A DNA stretch of 64,000 bases from contig NW_023601322.1 in NCBI RefSeq assembly GCF_014898055.3, positions 66,864,740-66,928,739 on the forward strand, read 5' to 3'. Below the pieces are notes generated by a model. It was not told the origin of the DNA. It was given only the letters and a program-made list of their open reading frames with translations, and ran no database searches. The stretch comes from Talpa occidentalis. Taxonomy: Eukaryota > Chordata > Mammalia > Eulipotyphla > Talpidae. The stretch's first letter is position 1. Every line of letters starts with the position of its first letter. This document shows, in pieces, positions 11,040 to 22,502 of the stretch. A program made the position numbers and the translations under genes.

Positions 11040-11710
11040 TGTCAATCATCAAGTCTTAGCGATTTATCATAGTCAGCTCCTCTATCTATAGAGTGGTAGT
11101 TCAAGCATTAATCATCTCCTCAAATGTAGTAGTCTTAACTGTTCTCTTTGCCTCTAGTCTGAATATCCCCAATCCATTTCACTTATGGCTGTCAGAATAT
11201 CCTCTAAAACAAAAACAAATACCCAGGAGACATCATATGTATGTCAGTTCAAAATTCTGCAATGGCCATCATCTATAGAGAATGAAAGAAAAACTCATTG
11301 GTAACTAAAGATCTAACTCCTGCCTACGTGCTTCACTCTATCTCCTACAAGACTGTATTTTACCAACATATTTAAGGTTCAGCAATGATGAAATGTTTTC
11401 CCTCTGCATGGAATTACCTGCAAGGGCCCCTCTGTGCTCCCTTCCCCCTTTACTATTTGACAAACTACTATTCAACTTTTAGTTCTTAGCGCAAGCATCA
11501 TCACTTCTATGAAGTTTTCCTCAGGCTAGTTTGAGTGTTCTCTCTCTTTCCTCCCACTGCTTCTTGTATTATGCAGATCTCACTATCATTTTTTTTTTGT
11601 GTGTGTGTCTGTGTCTGCATAATGGCAGGGACTGTGCGGTTTCATTTTTTACACGGACTAGTACATAGGAATGCTCAATAAGTGGTGAATATAGATATTA
11701 TTAATTAGTT
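11040..11710 (+). mobile_element. Old LINE2 (L2) 3' fragment
   Basis: It follows the order of the L2 3' end: 'ctccta' (about 11343), 'cctctgcatggaatt' (11400), 'catcacttctatgaagttttcctca' and finally 'acatagga-atgctcaataa' (11666-11681). Highly diverged. Confidence 0.6.
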
Positions 11711-11779
11711 CAGCAAATGTTTTTGAATACTTGGACTTTATATGAGTACTGTATATTGAGTACATGCATTTATGTGTAT

Positions 11780-11915
11780 TACTTTTCACTTTCACAGTTT
11801 TGCAAAGTAGGCATTACCTTTATTTTATAGATGGGAAACTAGAGTTCAGAGAGATTAAGGGACTTCGCTAAAACTAAGGAACCAGTATGTGTAGTACTAG
11901 GATTCCCCATATTCC
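11780..11915 (-). mobile_element. MIR SINE remnant
   Basis: The block 'tttatagatgggaaactaga' followed by 'cagagagattaagggacttcg' and 'aggattc' is the reverse complement of the MIR core and 3' region. Confidence 0.75.
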
Positions 11916-12204
11916 CACCCCTTCCCCTGCCCAGAAAGAAAGAATGCCTCTTTCTATAACATCTTGAATGATTTTCCCACCAATTTGTAAGCCCTATAAT
12001 CACAAACTGGTCCCTTACTGATGCCTTTAATATCTGAGAATGAGACCTCTTGTAGGTCTCAATCCCTGATATTTACAAGTTCACATCAAAGCAAATCAGC
12101 ACACAGTCTGTAGCACTAGAATTGGATCATAGTAAAGCCTTGATCCTACATATTCTTGATTTGACCTGTTTATGCCAGTTACGTGATTCTTCCATCTCTA
12201 TAGA

Positions 12205-12385
12205 TTAACAGATTATTATTGAGATATAATTCACATACCATACACATACAGTTTGTCAATTTGAAGTATACAATGGAATGATTTTTAGTATATTCACATA
12301 TAGTAAAGTAATGCTACCATCACCACAATGTATTCATAGAAAATTGTTATCTCCAAAACAAACCCCAAACCCATTACCAATTATT
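12205..12385 (+). mobile_element. Old L1M 3' fragment
   Basis: Reads 'ttgagatataattcacatac', then 'tttttagtatattcacata' and 'accatcaccacaatgta', a well-known order in old L1M 3' regions. Confidence 0.7.
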
Positions 12386-12593
12386 AGATTTTTAAAGAGT
12401 AGTTACCTAGGTACTAATGGTTTAGAAAGATTTTTCTCTTTAGGTGACTGAAATATCTTTAAGTTGGTAAATAACATCACAGAATTTTTTAAAGTTCATC
12501 TTGCCCAATAAGGCTGGCTCCTGGTTCTGTGAATTCCACATTAATACTTTGATTCGTAAATGTGCTAATTGATAGGCTGGCAAGTTCTAAGGC

Positions 12594-12770
12594 AGTGGTT
12601 TTCAAACTTGCCTGCATATTGGAATCACTCAGGAACCTTCAAAAACTACTGAAGTTCATGTCCCATCCTCAGAGACTGTGCTTTAATTGTCTGGGATGTG
12701 GTCTGGGCTTCATAATTTTAAAAAGATCGCTAGGTAATATTAGTGTGCAACCAAGTTTAAGAATATTGTT
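12594..12770 (+). mobile_element. hAT-Charlie type (MER5/MER58-like) DNA transposon remnant
   Basis: Has 'cagtggttttcaaacttg', 'ttggaatcactcaggaacct', a diverged middle and 'gtgtgcaaccaagtttaaga', the order of MER5-like non-autonomous elements. The terminal inverted repeat is only partly preserved. Confidence 0.6.
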
Positions 12771-13029
12771 GCAGGAGAGATGCCAGTTTTTAAGTCTGAC
12801 CAAAAAAGAAGCAACTGCTTCTTTCTGACTTTTTTCATCCTTAACTTTTCAAATATGCCTCTATTTTGTCATCTTTGACTATCTCCAGATTTTTTCATTT
12901 CTCAGTGTTTAAGATTTTGGGTGGGTAAAGAACTGATGAAAATAATAAAATAACTAAGAATTTTAATTTAATGGTATACCAGGCACTGGTACCATGTACC
13001 ATTGTACCATGCATTAATCATGTAAGACA

Positions 13030-13140
13030 CTTGTTATTCCCTTTCTGCAAGTGAGGAGCACATTTAGAAAGGAGGTTAGTTTATCCAAGGACTCAGCTGC
13101 AAAGTGATGGAGCCTTGTTTAACTGCCAAATCCAATCGTT
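13030..13140 (-). mobile_element. MIR SINE remnant
   Basis: Diverged MIR-like order (tttctgcaagtgagga, gaaaggaggttagtttatcc, actcagctgcaaagtgatgg). The remainder, 13141-14123, shows nothing recognisable. Confidence 0.5.
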
Positions 13141-14123
13141 AATAGCAACATACACTTATCAAGTAGCAAAATAACAGTGGTTCTCAACACTTGGAAGTAT
13201 GTAGGTTTCATTGAGAGACAAAGGTCTTACATTTATCTGCACATCATCCTGAATGAATGAAAGCCATCGTTCTTAGGATGTTAAGTTACCTACCTTTCAC
13301 ATTATATGTACACCTAAGAAAAATAATGTTGGGAGGATAGTGAATAGCACTGGAAGTACAAAAGGACTTTCATTTTGTACTTCATGTTCTTTCAGATTAC
13401 CTGGATATTCAAATGTTTAATTTTCTAATTAATGGTGTAAATTATCTTTGGTTTGAGGATTAAAGATTGTCTTAATTTTTTTCTTTATACTTTTCTGTAT
13501 TTTCCAAATTTTTCATAATGCACATGCATTAGTATTATAAGGCTATTTTTTAAGTAATGCTCATATCATGTCCAGTAATATGCTTGAAATAAAACATATA
13601 GGGTGCCTAGCATTGTATTTCTCTCACAGAAAGTCATCTGAGAATGAAGTACAGGACCTGTGTAATCAAAGGAAAATTATCAGCTAACTAGTTAGTAGTT
13701 ATAATGCAGATGTGGCAAGGATTGGAAAGTTGGATGAATGAGGTAGTTTTTATATTCCTAGCACCTGTCACTGATTACATGTGTCTGGCAGCTTATTCCC
13801 AATGCAGATGACACCAAGCTAAACTCAGTGCTGAGCTCTTGGGTTTTTTGCAAGATTGGTTAGTTGTGGTGATGAGTGCTGCAGTGTGAACTGGGTTGCC
13901 AGATGAATCAATTACTGTGTGGGAACACAAACCCTGCTCTAGACTGATGATCACCTCATAAAGGCTGGCCATTTTAACTGGGAAGGGCCAGGTGAAAATG
14001 TGGATGCATCATCAGCAAAACATCTTCATCACTTAAAAAATAAAAAGCTCCATACCTTCCTGAACATAGAGTAGGAATCAAAAAGCATTAGTATCTTTCT
14101 GGGATGACTTGCCTAATCCTTAC

Positions 14124-16553
14124 CTGTCCAGGAGGGGAGCTCTCTGCACCCAACACTTGCCTATAGAACACAGGATCGCAGCTCCGCAACGTGTTCTGGC
14201 AGCTGGCCAATGGGCTGGCCACACCAGGTTTCTTCAGCAGCGGGTCGCTGCGGCGGGAGTCAGTGGTGAGGTACACCTGATGGTAAAGGTGCGGTGGCAT
14301 CAGGCCTCCCCTCACAGCATCCGCATGCAGAGAGGGCCCTGGTGTTCGGTATAGGGAGCTCACCGGGGTTCGGTATAGATCCCTGGACTGTTTCCACTTG
14401 TAGACTTTGAATATGATCACTCCCAATACTGTGACTGCAAACCCCACGGAGACCAGGATTAAAGAAAGGAGTAGATAAAAGGTGAGATTTTTATTCTGTT
14501 CCCTCGGGGCAGTGCCAGAGGGGAACTCAGCCCGGGCTTCTGGAGACTCCTCAGTTACTGACACAGTGAGGGTCGCAGTGGTGGACAGCGATGGCTCCCC
14601 ATTATCTTTGATCAGTACCGTGAGAGTCTGCCTGGGTGAATCTGTGTCCTGGACTGGGCGGGCAGTGCTAACTTGACCCGTGTGAAGTCCCACAGCAAAA
14701 AGGCTCTGGTTAGGGGCTCCCAAGAGGCTGTAGGAGAGCCAGGCATTGTGGCCTGCATCTGGGTCCCAGCCTACCACCCTTGTGACCACATGACCAGCAG
14801 CAGTACCTCGAGGCAGTGTCTCCACTGAGCTCAGGCCGGGTCGAGGGTACAGGAGCTGAGGTGGGTTGTCATTGGAGTCAGTGACAAATATGTTCACGCT
14901 GATGTTGGTGGTCAGGACTGGAGTGCCCCCGTCACTGATATGAGCTATTAATTCGAACTCTCGCCGATCCTCGTAGTCCAAGGGCACTAAGGATGAGACG
15001 ATGCCATTGTCACGGTTAATCGTGAAATAGTGACCCACCAGCCCAGTTTCAGCTCCTTGCTCCAAGAGAAAGAAAGAAAGGCGAGCATTCTGTGGAGCGT
15101 CAGGGTCCCAGACACTCAGATTTAGTATTGGAACCCCAGGGAGATTATTTTCCTCAATGTAAACATCATAGGAAGACTGGGAAGATTGTGGAGGGTTGTC
15201 GTTGATGTCTGACACTTGTACCCGCACTGTTGAAAGGGCTGAGAGAGATGGGGTCCCTGCATCTCTAGCGGTGATGCTGAGGTTGTATTCTGGCACAGTC
15301 TCACGATCCAGTGCTGCGCTGGTTTTCAAAGTAAAGTAATTCTTGAGGGAAGAGGTCAGGCTGAAGGGGAGACCTGGTGGAACCTCGCAAGTGACCAGCC
15401 CATTCTCCCCAGCATCCAGATCCGTAACGCTGAGCAAAGCGATGACAGTTCCTAGAGGGGCATCCTCAGGGACTGGACTGTACACAGAGGTGATTGTGAT
15501 CTCCGGGGCATTGTCATTCACGTCCACAACCTCTACCAAAACTTTGCAGTGTGCTCCTTCGGGATTGGCACCCTTGTCTTTGGCCTGTATGTAAATCTCA
15601 TGGAGTTTTGTGTCTTCGAAGTCCAGTCGACCCTTGATTGTCAGCATCCCGGTTACAAGGTCTAAGGAGAATAGTTCTCGCACGCCAGCGCGGTTGTGGC
15701 TGCCGAAGGAGTAAATAATTTCACCGTTGGGGCCTTCATCCAGATCCGTGGCGCGGACTTGCACCACGAGAGTGCTGGGGGGTGCATCCTCCAGTACTCT
15801 CGCCCGGTACAAGGACTGGTTGAAGGCGGGCGCATTGTCATTCGCGTCCAGCACAGTGATGCTAATAGGAAGGCTGGCAGAGCGAGCCGGGGTTCCTCCG
15901 TCCAACGCGGTCAGCACCAACTGGACGCTTGGCTCTCGCTCTCGGTCCAGGGCGCGCTCCAGCACTAGCTCCGCGTACTTGGTGCCGTCCTCCCGCGTCT
16001 GCACGCGAAGAGCAAAGTACTCGTTTCGGCTCAGCTCGTAGGTTTGTAAAGAGTTGCTTCCCACATCGGGATCGTGCGCGCTCTCGAGCGGAAAGCGCGT
16101 CCCCGGCGCCACGGCCTCGCTGATCTCCAATTTCATTTCCCGAGTAGGGAAAGCTGGATTGTTGTCGTTGATATCCTGAATGACCACTTCCGCGCTGAAC
16201 AGCTCTAGCGGGCTTTCCACTACCAACTCCAGAGTTACTGTGCAGGAGGGTACTGTCCCACATAGCTCCTCTCGATCCACGCGGTCGTTTACGAACATCT
16301 CTCCCGTCTCCCGGTTCACCTCAAAGAATCTTCGGCTAGCTCCGGACACCACCCGGAGCCTGCGAGCTGAAAGGCTACCGAGATCCAATCCAAGATCCTG
16401 GACCACGTTGCCCACCGAGAAACCCTTCTCTCTCTCCTCCAGGGTCTCATAGCGAATAACCGCGGAAGCCTTGTGCAAGGCACCAAGCAGAAACAAAACT
16501 CCCACCACTCTCCCCGTGCTTACCAGTCCTCTCCTCCAGGCCTCTGGGACCAT
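14124..16553 (-). CDS. PCDHGC3: Protocadherin gamma C3, variable exon (first coding exon only)
   Basis: C-type gamma protocadherin, broadly expressed; known biology includes promotion of dendrite arborisation through Axin1 and Wnt inhibition. The exon codes for 810 residues. The signal peptide is 1-30, six cadherin repeats follow, C98/C104 are the EC1 CX5C pair, and the transmembrane helix is about 690-715 (NLTFYLLLSLILVSVGFAVT). The variable tail from 716 carries SSLYRTPGPSLHADAVRGG and ends AESSPPGQ. I start at the ATG at 16553 (MVPEAW); the codon three upstream that opens the frame is TTG, not ATG. The donor is CAG|GTAAGG, phase 0. C3 is the one C-type gamma exon here with a full CSE, about 210-240 bp upstream. 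Confidence 0.97.
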
Positions 16554-16760
16554 CTCACTCAAAGGCTGTTCCTCCTAGCGGGGTCCAGATCGTCCCGGCT
16601 TTTTCGCTGAGAAACTTTCAGCGGGTTAGCGCTTGGGCGCTGGGCGCCGAGTCCGACATTGCTTTCTGGATGCCTTTGATTTGCTCTCCGGCTGTTCAGT
16701 CTCTGCCTCATCCCGGGGCGCTGAGAGGGGACGGGCCGGGGCCAGATCTCTGGCGTCTTC

Positions 16761-16796
16761 ATTGGCCGACAGCGGCACGCAGAGTCCCAGCCAATA
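16761..16796 (-). promoter_or_regulatory. PCDHGC3 promoter: CSE flanked by inverted CCAAT boxes
   Basis: ATTGGCCGACAGCGGCACGC followed by AGAGTCCCAGCCAATA. The ACAGCGGC core is the reverse of the GCCGCTGT (CGCT-box) of the protocadherin conserved sequence element, known to bind CTCF and drive promoter choice. It lies 208-243 bp upstream of the ATG. Confidence 0.85.
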
Positions 16797-16829
16797 ACTG
16801 CACGAAGAATGCGCTAGCGCCGGGCTCTC

Positions 16830-18230
16830 TGAGCCGGACAAGCGCTACCGCCAGGAACTTCACTTTCCTTTGGCTTCTTTCCAGAGTTTGCAGCCAGAGC
16901 TCCTTGGCAGTATGTGCACATCGGAAACCCACCTTAGCCTGGAAAGCCAACTGCTGGGTGATGAAGCTGGCTATTACGCAAGTCTTCAAGCCAAACCAAG
17001 GCCTATTAAACACTTTTAATTGCTGTCTTTACTCGCAAGAAGCGGGATCGAGTCAAACCAAAAACAACACAACAAATTTGATTTGTTGGAGGACAGAGTT
17101 CCCATGCTATGTATTTAAAAAGGCAGGTAAAATTCCTACCACAGAATACCTGGGCTTCCAACTCGCCTCTACTTGTAAGGAAGCATTTAGTATTTCTATG
17201 GAGATAATAATAATCAGTTTCATCTCTTAGCAAATAAGACTAGAAATCCCTTTGAGGTCTCAGTAGGAAAAAAGCAACGAAGGACTCTGGCTTAACGCTG
17301 TTTTATGGAATTTAAAATTTCAGATTTCTTTTAAAACTAGATATTGTTTTATTTCTTAAGAAGCAGGTAGCAAAGTGAAATTTTCCTACATTATCTTCTC
17401 CAACGAGCACAGTCTCAATCATAGAGCATAATCTCAGCTTCCCTTTCCTTGATCATTGTTTCTCAAGGTCCATGAAGAGAAGTTGCATTGTTAGTAAAGG
17501 ACTACAAAAGAATAAGAAAGCAATAAAGAAAAGAAAGAGGGAGGGAAGGAAAGTCAGTCCTGTTTACTATTTGGAAGCTTTACAAAGTGGTTGAGATACT
17601 GCATCAAAGCTCGAGAGTCTTGGAGAAATACAAAGCCTTTCACAGAATAAAATGCCTTGAGTTTTCTGCATTTAGAATTGCTTCAACAAGCAAAATAGCA
17701 GTGATTCAAATCACTAATTAGAGTCGTTTATGACATAAGTCAGATCTGAGTTGTACATACTTGGACAAGAAACTGTCCTCTAAGGATTCCTGAGTTCTCA
17801 TGCTGTTTATTTAATAAGGCAGGTAAAATACCTACCACAGAGTAAGCTTCATTTGATGATGCAAATCACCCCAGTGGATAGTAGATGTAAAGTCTTATTG
17901 TCTTATACTATTTCTGTATAATTGTCTTGCATATTATTTTGATTACATATAGTCCTTTCTGAAGTGTACCTAAATCTTGAGGCAGAGAAGGAAGCAGACA
18001 GGTTAAACAGGTAGATAGGTAGATAGATAGAAGTAAATATATATTGGATATTTACTGAATAGATGAAAAGCTGTATCATTTGACCACTCCACATCCTCTA
18101 TAATTTAATATCTCTTAAAACACCCAGTTTTAAACAGCCAGTTTTAACAACTTGATCACCAGATAACCAAGAAAGCTGATAGATAGTAAAAAAATATATT
18201 GTGGGTTTAGAATGTGTAATATAGCCTAGT
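16830..18230. other. Upstream flank of C3, nothing recognised
   Basis: AT-rich DNA with no gene or identifiable repeat family. One short echo is visible: a near-identical stretch around 'taaggcaggtaaaatacctaccacagagta' recurs at about 17119-17147 and 17815-17843, with 'catgctatgtattta' and 'catgctgtttattta' just before it. Confidence 0.45.
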
Positions 18231-18235
18231 TGCTT

Positions 18236-18400
18236 GCTACTCAAAGTGGGAGCCAAGGATCAGTGTAGTGGGCATCACCTGGGTGCTTGTTAGAAATGCC
18301 AAAATGCCCCACTCCAGACCTACTGAACCAGAATTTGCATTTTAACAAAATCCCTGGGTGATTTGAGTGTACATTAAAGGTGGAGAAGTACTAGTATAGT
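18236..18400 (+). mobile_element. MER5A-like hAT-Charlie remnant
   Basis: Contains 'ggcatcacctgggtgcttgt', 'tagaaatgccaaaatgcccc', 'cagacctactgaaccagaat', 'ttttaacaaaatccctgggt' and 'gattt', in MER5A order. Confidence 0.78.
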
Positions 18401-18569
18401 GGATTATTCAGAGGTATACTGATTATCAGTCTTTGCCCCCATTCGTCACCACTTAGTGATAATCTAGTTTTTGAAAGTTAGCTTTTAAAAGTCGAAGTAG
18501 TTTTCCCATTAATAGTAAGGCCCATGGTTTTCCTAAGACCTTTTTATAAACCAGCAGAACTTTCTTGAA

Positions 18570-19135
18570 TCCATTGTCCACAGTGGTCAGAGTGATTTTC
18601 TAAAAATTTTAATTGGATCATGTGATTCTCCAGCTCAGAACTCCTCAGTAGGATCTCATTGCCCTTGAAATAAAATACCAAATCCTTAGCATCGTGTCCA
18701 AGTTCTCATGCCTTCTTCTTCTCTAGATATTGATATTCCGTTACATGGCTTTTAGTGTGATCACCAGCCAACCTCTTTTGTGCCTTCATGCAGACTGTTT
18801 CTTCCCTCAGAAAGCTTCTTTCCCTTCTCTCCCTTTGCTTTGCTAATTTCTATAAATCTTTCAGATTTGTGTTTCAGTTTAAATGTTATTTCCCAACGAA
18901 GGACTTCCAGTAGGGCCCCTATTAAAATAGGATCCTTTGTTATGTTCTCTCACAGGACCCTATATTTTCCTTTGCTGATCTTAGCATAATTTAACATTTT
19001 ATAATTATTTTTGTTTGTTTAAGGATAATATCTGCCTCTCCCACTAAAATTAAGGCTTCATGAGAGCAGAGACCATGCTTGCTTTGATGACCACGTGTAT
19101 CCCTGGGGTCTAGTACAGTAGGCACTTACTACTCT
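18570..19135 (+). mobile_element. LINE2 (L2) 3' end
   Basis: Reads 'gtggtcagagtgattttcta', 'aaaataccaaatcctta', 'ttctttcccttctctccctt', 'aggcttcatgagagcagaga' and 'tctagtacagtaggcactta', the known L2 3'-end order. Confidence 0.8.
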
Positions 19136-19144
19136 CCCCACTCC

Positions 19145-19440
19145 CAGTGCTGCTGAAGTACAATTGACAAGTAAAATTATTATAAATTTAAGGTGTATAA
19201 CATGATGATTTCATATATGTATATATTATGAAATGATTACCACAATGTAGATTACCACAATGTAGCTTACCCTCACCTCACTTAGGTATCTTTTTGCATG
19301 CATGGTGAGAATACTTAAGATTCCACGTCTTAGCAAATTTCAGTTCTACCCTATGATACTTTTACTTATAGTCACCATTTGTACATTAGATTCCAGGATT
19401 TTACAACTGAAAGTTTATACCCTTTGACTAATATCATCTT
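19145..19440 (+). mobile_element. L1M 3'-UTR fragment
   Basis: Contains 'gtacaattgacaagtaaaat', 'taaggtgtataacatgatga', 'gtacattagattcc' and 'actgaaagtttataccctt', diagnostic of an old L1 3' region. Confidence 0.8.
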
Positions 19441-19456
19441 ATACTTTGCAATCTGT

Positions 19457-19723
19457 GGCCCTCCATGATGGCGCAAAGGGTTAAGATGCAGCCTATTAAG
19501 CTATCCACAGCCACTGCAGCATGAGTTTGATCCCCGGCCAGGGAGCTACCCACATGGCGCAGCAGACCTCTCCTGTAGCACCTGCTACTCCCCTTGGCAG
19601 TGTATTTCAGTCTATCTACGTGTTCTGTTCCCCACTCTGTCTCTGGTGAATCCTCTCACCTCTCACACCTCTGGCCTGTACCCCAGTTCTTGTATGCATA
19701 AATAAATAAATCTTTTTAAAAAA
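19457..19723 (+). mobile_element. tRNA-derived T+ SINE
   Basis: Starts at 'ggccctccatgatggcgcaa', B box 'gtttgatcccc', and ends 'aaataaatctttttaaaaaa'. Rather diverged head. Confidence 0.85.
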
Positions 19724-20129
19724 CCCAAATAAACAATATAGCAATCTTCATGCTAATTGCACAGAAATCATAAAATACATTATGGACTATATATGCTGAT
19801 TTGTATGTATCCATTTTCCCTAGGACTAAGCATTTTTGGAAGATATAGTCACTCATTCAAGCTATCTGTGTGCCTAATAAAACTTTATAAATGTAATGAC
19901 TTGAAAGAGAAAACATAGTTTGCCACGTAGCCAAGTAAAGTGTGGTAATATAGTGCACAATGGAGAAAAAACAAAGGTAACATAACAAATTGCCTGTGTC
20001 ACTGATATCCAGGGAACAAGGAAGCACCAGTACATAGGATCAATAAAATTTCCCAGTCTCTCTGTTCTATTTTAAAAGAGCCTCTGTTAATGAAATGCAG
20101 CAGACATAATTTAAAAATAGATTGTGAAT

Positions 20130-20260
20130 ATTGTATCGTGGTCAAGAATGAAGCCTCAAGTTCCAATACTGGGTATTATACTTAATGGTTATGTAACAAT
20201 GAAAGTTTTATTTTAAACTTCTCTTTTATTTCCACTGTCTGTAAAATGGGTATAATAGCA
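20130..20260 (+). mobile_element. MIR SINE remnant
   Basis: The order 'gtggtcaagaatgaagcctc', 'ttaatggttatgtaac' and 'tgtctgtaaaatgggtataa' fits MIR. Confidence 0.55.
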
Positions 20261-20299
20261 TACCATTATATAAACATAGACATCTCAATCTCTCATTTA

Positions 20300-20580
20300 A
20301 ATCTTTTAACAGCTTTATGCTTACCATATAATTCACCTATATAATTATTTTTAGTAAACTTATACAGTTATGCAAGCAATACCACAATCTAGTTTTAGAA
20401 TACTTCCATCACCCCAAAAAGTTCCCTCATATCTATCTGTGTTCAGTCCTTGCTCTGCCTACCTCAGGCAACCACTGACTTAATTTCCTGTAGTTTTACT
20501 TTTTCTAGAAATTTCGTAAAATACATAGCCTGTTGTATGTGGCTTTTTTCACTAACATAATGTCAAACTCAATTTTTTAT
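20300..20580 (+). mobile_element. Old L1M 3' fragment
   Basis: Has 'ataccacaatctagttttag', 'aatacttccatcaccccaaa' and 'tgttgtatgtggctttttt', the same L1M region as at 12205. The stretch 20581-21569 after it is AT-rich with nothing I can assign. Confidence 0.7.
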
Positions 20581-21569
20581 TTTGTTTTGTTTCTCAACTC
20601 TTAACTACAACCTTAAATCTGTTCTTTCTCCAGCCTTCCTCATCTAGTAAGATGTACTCAGAGGTGCTTAGAAGTCATTCATAACATCTTTTTCTACAAC
20701 CCCATATTCAATTCATTATCAGTTCATGCCAATGCTTACTACTGCTAAAATATATTTTGAATCTATCAATTCCTTTCCTCTTTTGGCTACCACCTCAGTG
20801 AAAGCCATTTTAAATATTTTCATTGCTTCCTTTCTTGTCTTCTTACTTCCTCTTTTGCTTTCCCTAAGTTCCATTTCACATGCAGAAACCTGAGGAAGCT
20901 TTCAAGAATATAAATTAAACACACTACCTGCTAAACATGGTGCTTATTACAAGGACTGGCTACATAATTTGTAGGGCCAAACAAAGTGAAAATAGGAAGC
21001 TCCTTGTTTAAAAATTGTTAAGAATTTCAAAATGTTAACAGTAGAGCATTATCCCAAATGCAGGACCCTTCTATGAACGGGGACTAATGTGACTACATAG
21101 GTTACATGCCCATGACATTAGTTGCCTAGGACAAAGGAAGTTCTCCATAAACATAACCTAATATTATAGCTTAATATTAGGTAAATATGTTAATATTAAG
21201 TAATTGCCTAATATTATTTATACTCAAATAGATAAGGCCATTAATATTAGAAAGATCTGTTCATGATTCTATCAAATTACTGCATTCAAGGGGGGGAAAT
21301 TCCCCTTAAAATCCTAAATGTCATCTAATAATCTTTCAAGTCAATTTAATTTGCCTTTTTTGAGAAACATCATAAGGTCAAATTAAAGGATTATTTAAGG
21401 AGAAATGTTATAAAACAGATAACCAAAAAATAAAACAATGTATCACAATTAAGACAAGAAGGAGATTGAAGGATGTGGTGAAGAAGCTGAATTTACTTAT
21501 TGAAGTTTATTTATGTGAAAAATATTTTGCTTTAATTTTGAAAAATGATCTATGAATCTTAAGAATAAG

Positions 21570-21826
21570 TTTTTTAAAATATTTATTTATGCACACAAGA
21601 ACTGGGGTACAGCCCAGAGGTGTAGGGGGTGAGAGGATTCACCAGAGACGGAGTGGGGAACAGAACAGGCAGGTCAACTGAAATACACTGCTGAGGGGCG
21701 CAGCGGGTGAATCAGGAGAGGTCTGCTGCGCCATGTGGGTAGCTCCCTGACCTGGGATAGAATTCGTGCTGCAGTGGCTGTGGATAGCTTCATAGGCTGC
21801 GTCCCTTGTGCCACAAGGGAGTCCCC
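21570..21826 (-). mobile_element. tRNA-derived T+ SINE, reverse
   Basis: Reverse-oriented tail 'atttatttatgcacacaaga' to head 'ttgtgccacaagggagtcc'. Flanks TTAAGAATAAG and TTAAGAGTAAG are a diverged target duplication. Confidence 0.85.
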
Positions 21827-21940
21827 TTAAGAGTAAGTTTTATAAGAACTCCATTCTATCTACCCTTAGAACAAGAAGAGATTATTTCATAGAAATATTT
21901 TGGAACCACAAGCAGTGATTTTAGAGGTCAAAAGTTTAAG

Positions 21941-22213
21941 GAAAACTGGTGGCAGAAGGGGTTGAGCACAGCACTATGAAGCAATCCACAGCCTCTGTAG
22001 CACGAGTTTGATCCCATCCCCGGCAGGCCAGGGAGCAACCCAAATGGCACAGCAGACCTCTCCTGTCCCCTGCTGCTCCCCTTAGCAGTGTATTTCAGTC
22101 AGTTGCCTGTTCTGTTCCCCACTCTGTCTCTGGTGAATCCTCTCACCCTCTGTACCTCTGGCCTGTACCCCAGCTCTTGTATGCATAAGTAAATAAATCT
22201 TAAAAAAAAAAAA
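21941..22213 (+). mobile_element. tRNA-derived T+ SINE (first of a tandem pair)
   Basis: The head begins at 'actggtggcagaaggggttg'; the end is 'aaataaatcttaaaaaa'. The target site AAAGTTTAAGGA occurs on both sides. Confidence 0.85.
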
Positions 22214-22222
22214 AGTTTAAGG

Positions 22223-22502
22223 AACTTTCCCCAGTGGTGCAGCTGGTTGAGCGCAGCGCAAAGCTATCTGCAGCCTCTACAGTGTGGGTTCGATTCCTGA
22301 CCAGCCAGGGAGATTCCCATATGGCGCGGCAGACCTCTCCTGTTGCCCCGCTGCTCCCCTTACCAGTGCTTTCAGTCCGTCTGCCTGTTCTGCTCCCCAC
22401 TCTATCTCTGGTGAATCCTCTCACCCTCCTGTGCTTCTGACCTGTACCCCAGCTCTTGTATAAATCTTAAAAAAAATAGATAAATAATTACTTTTAAAAA
22501 AA
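22223..22502 (+). mobile_element. tRNA-derived T+ SINE (second of a tandem pair)
   Basis: Begins near 'actttccccagtggtgcagc' and ends 'aaaaaaa'. The same target AAGTTTAAGGA follows it again at about 22502, so the site is present three times around the pair. Confidence 0.85.
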
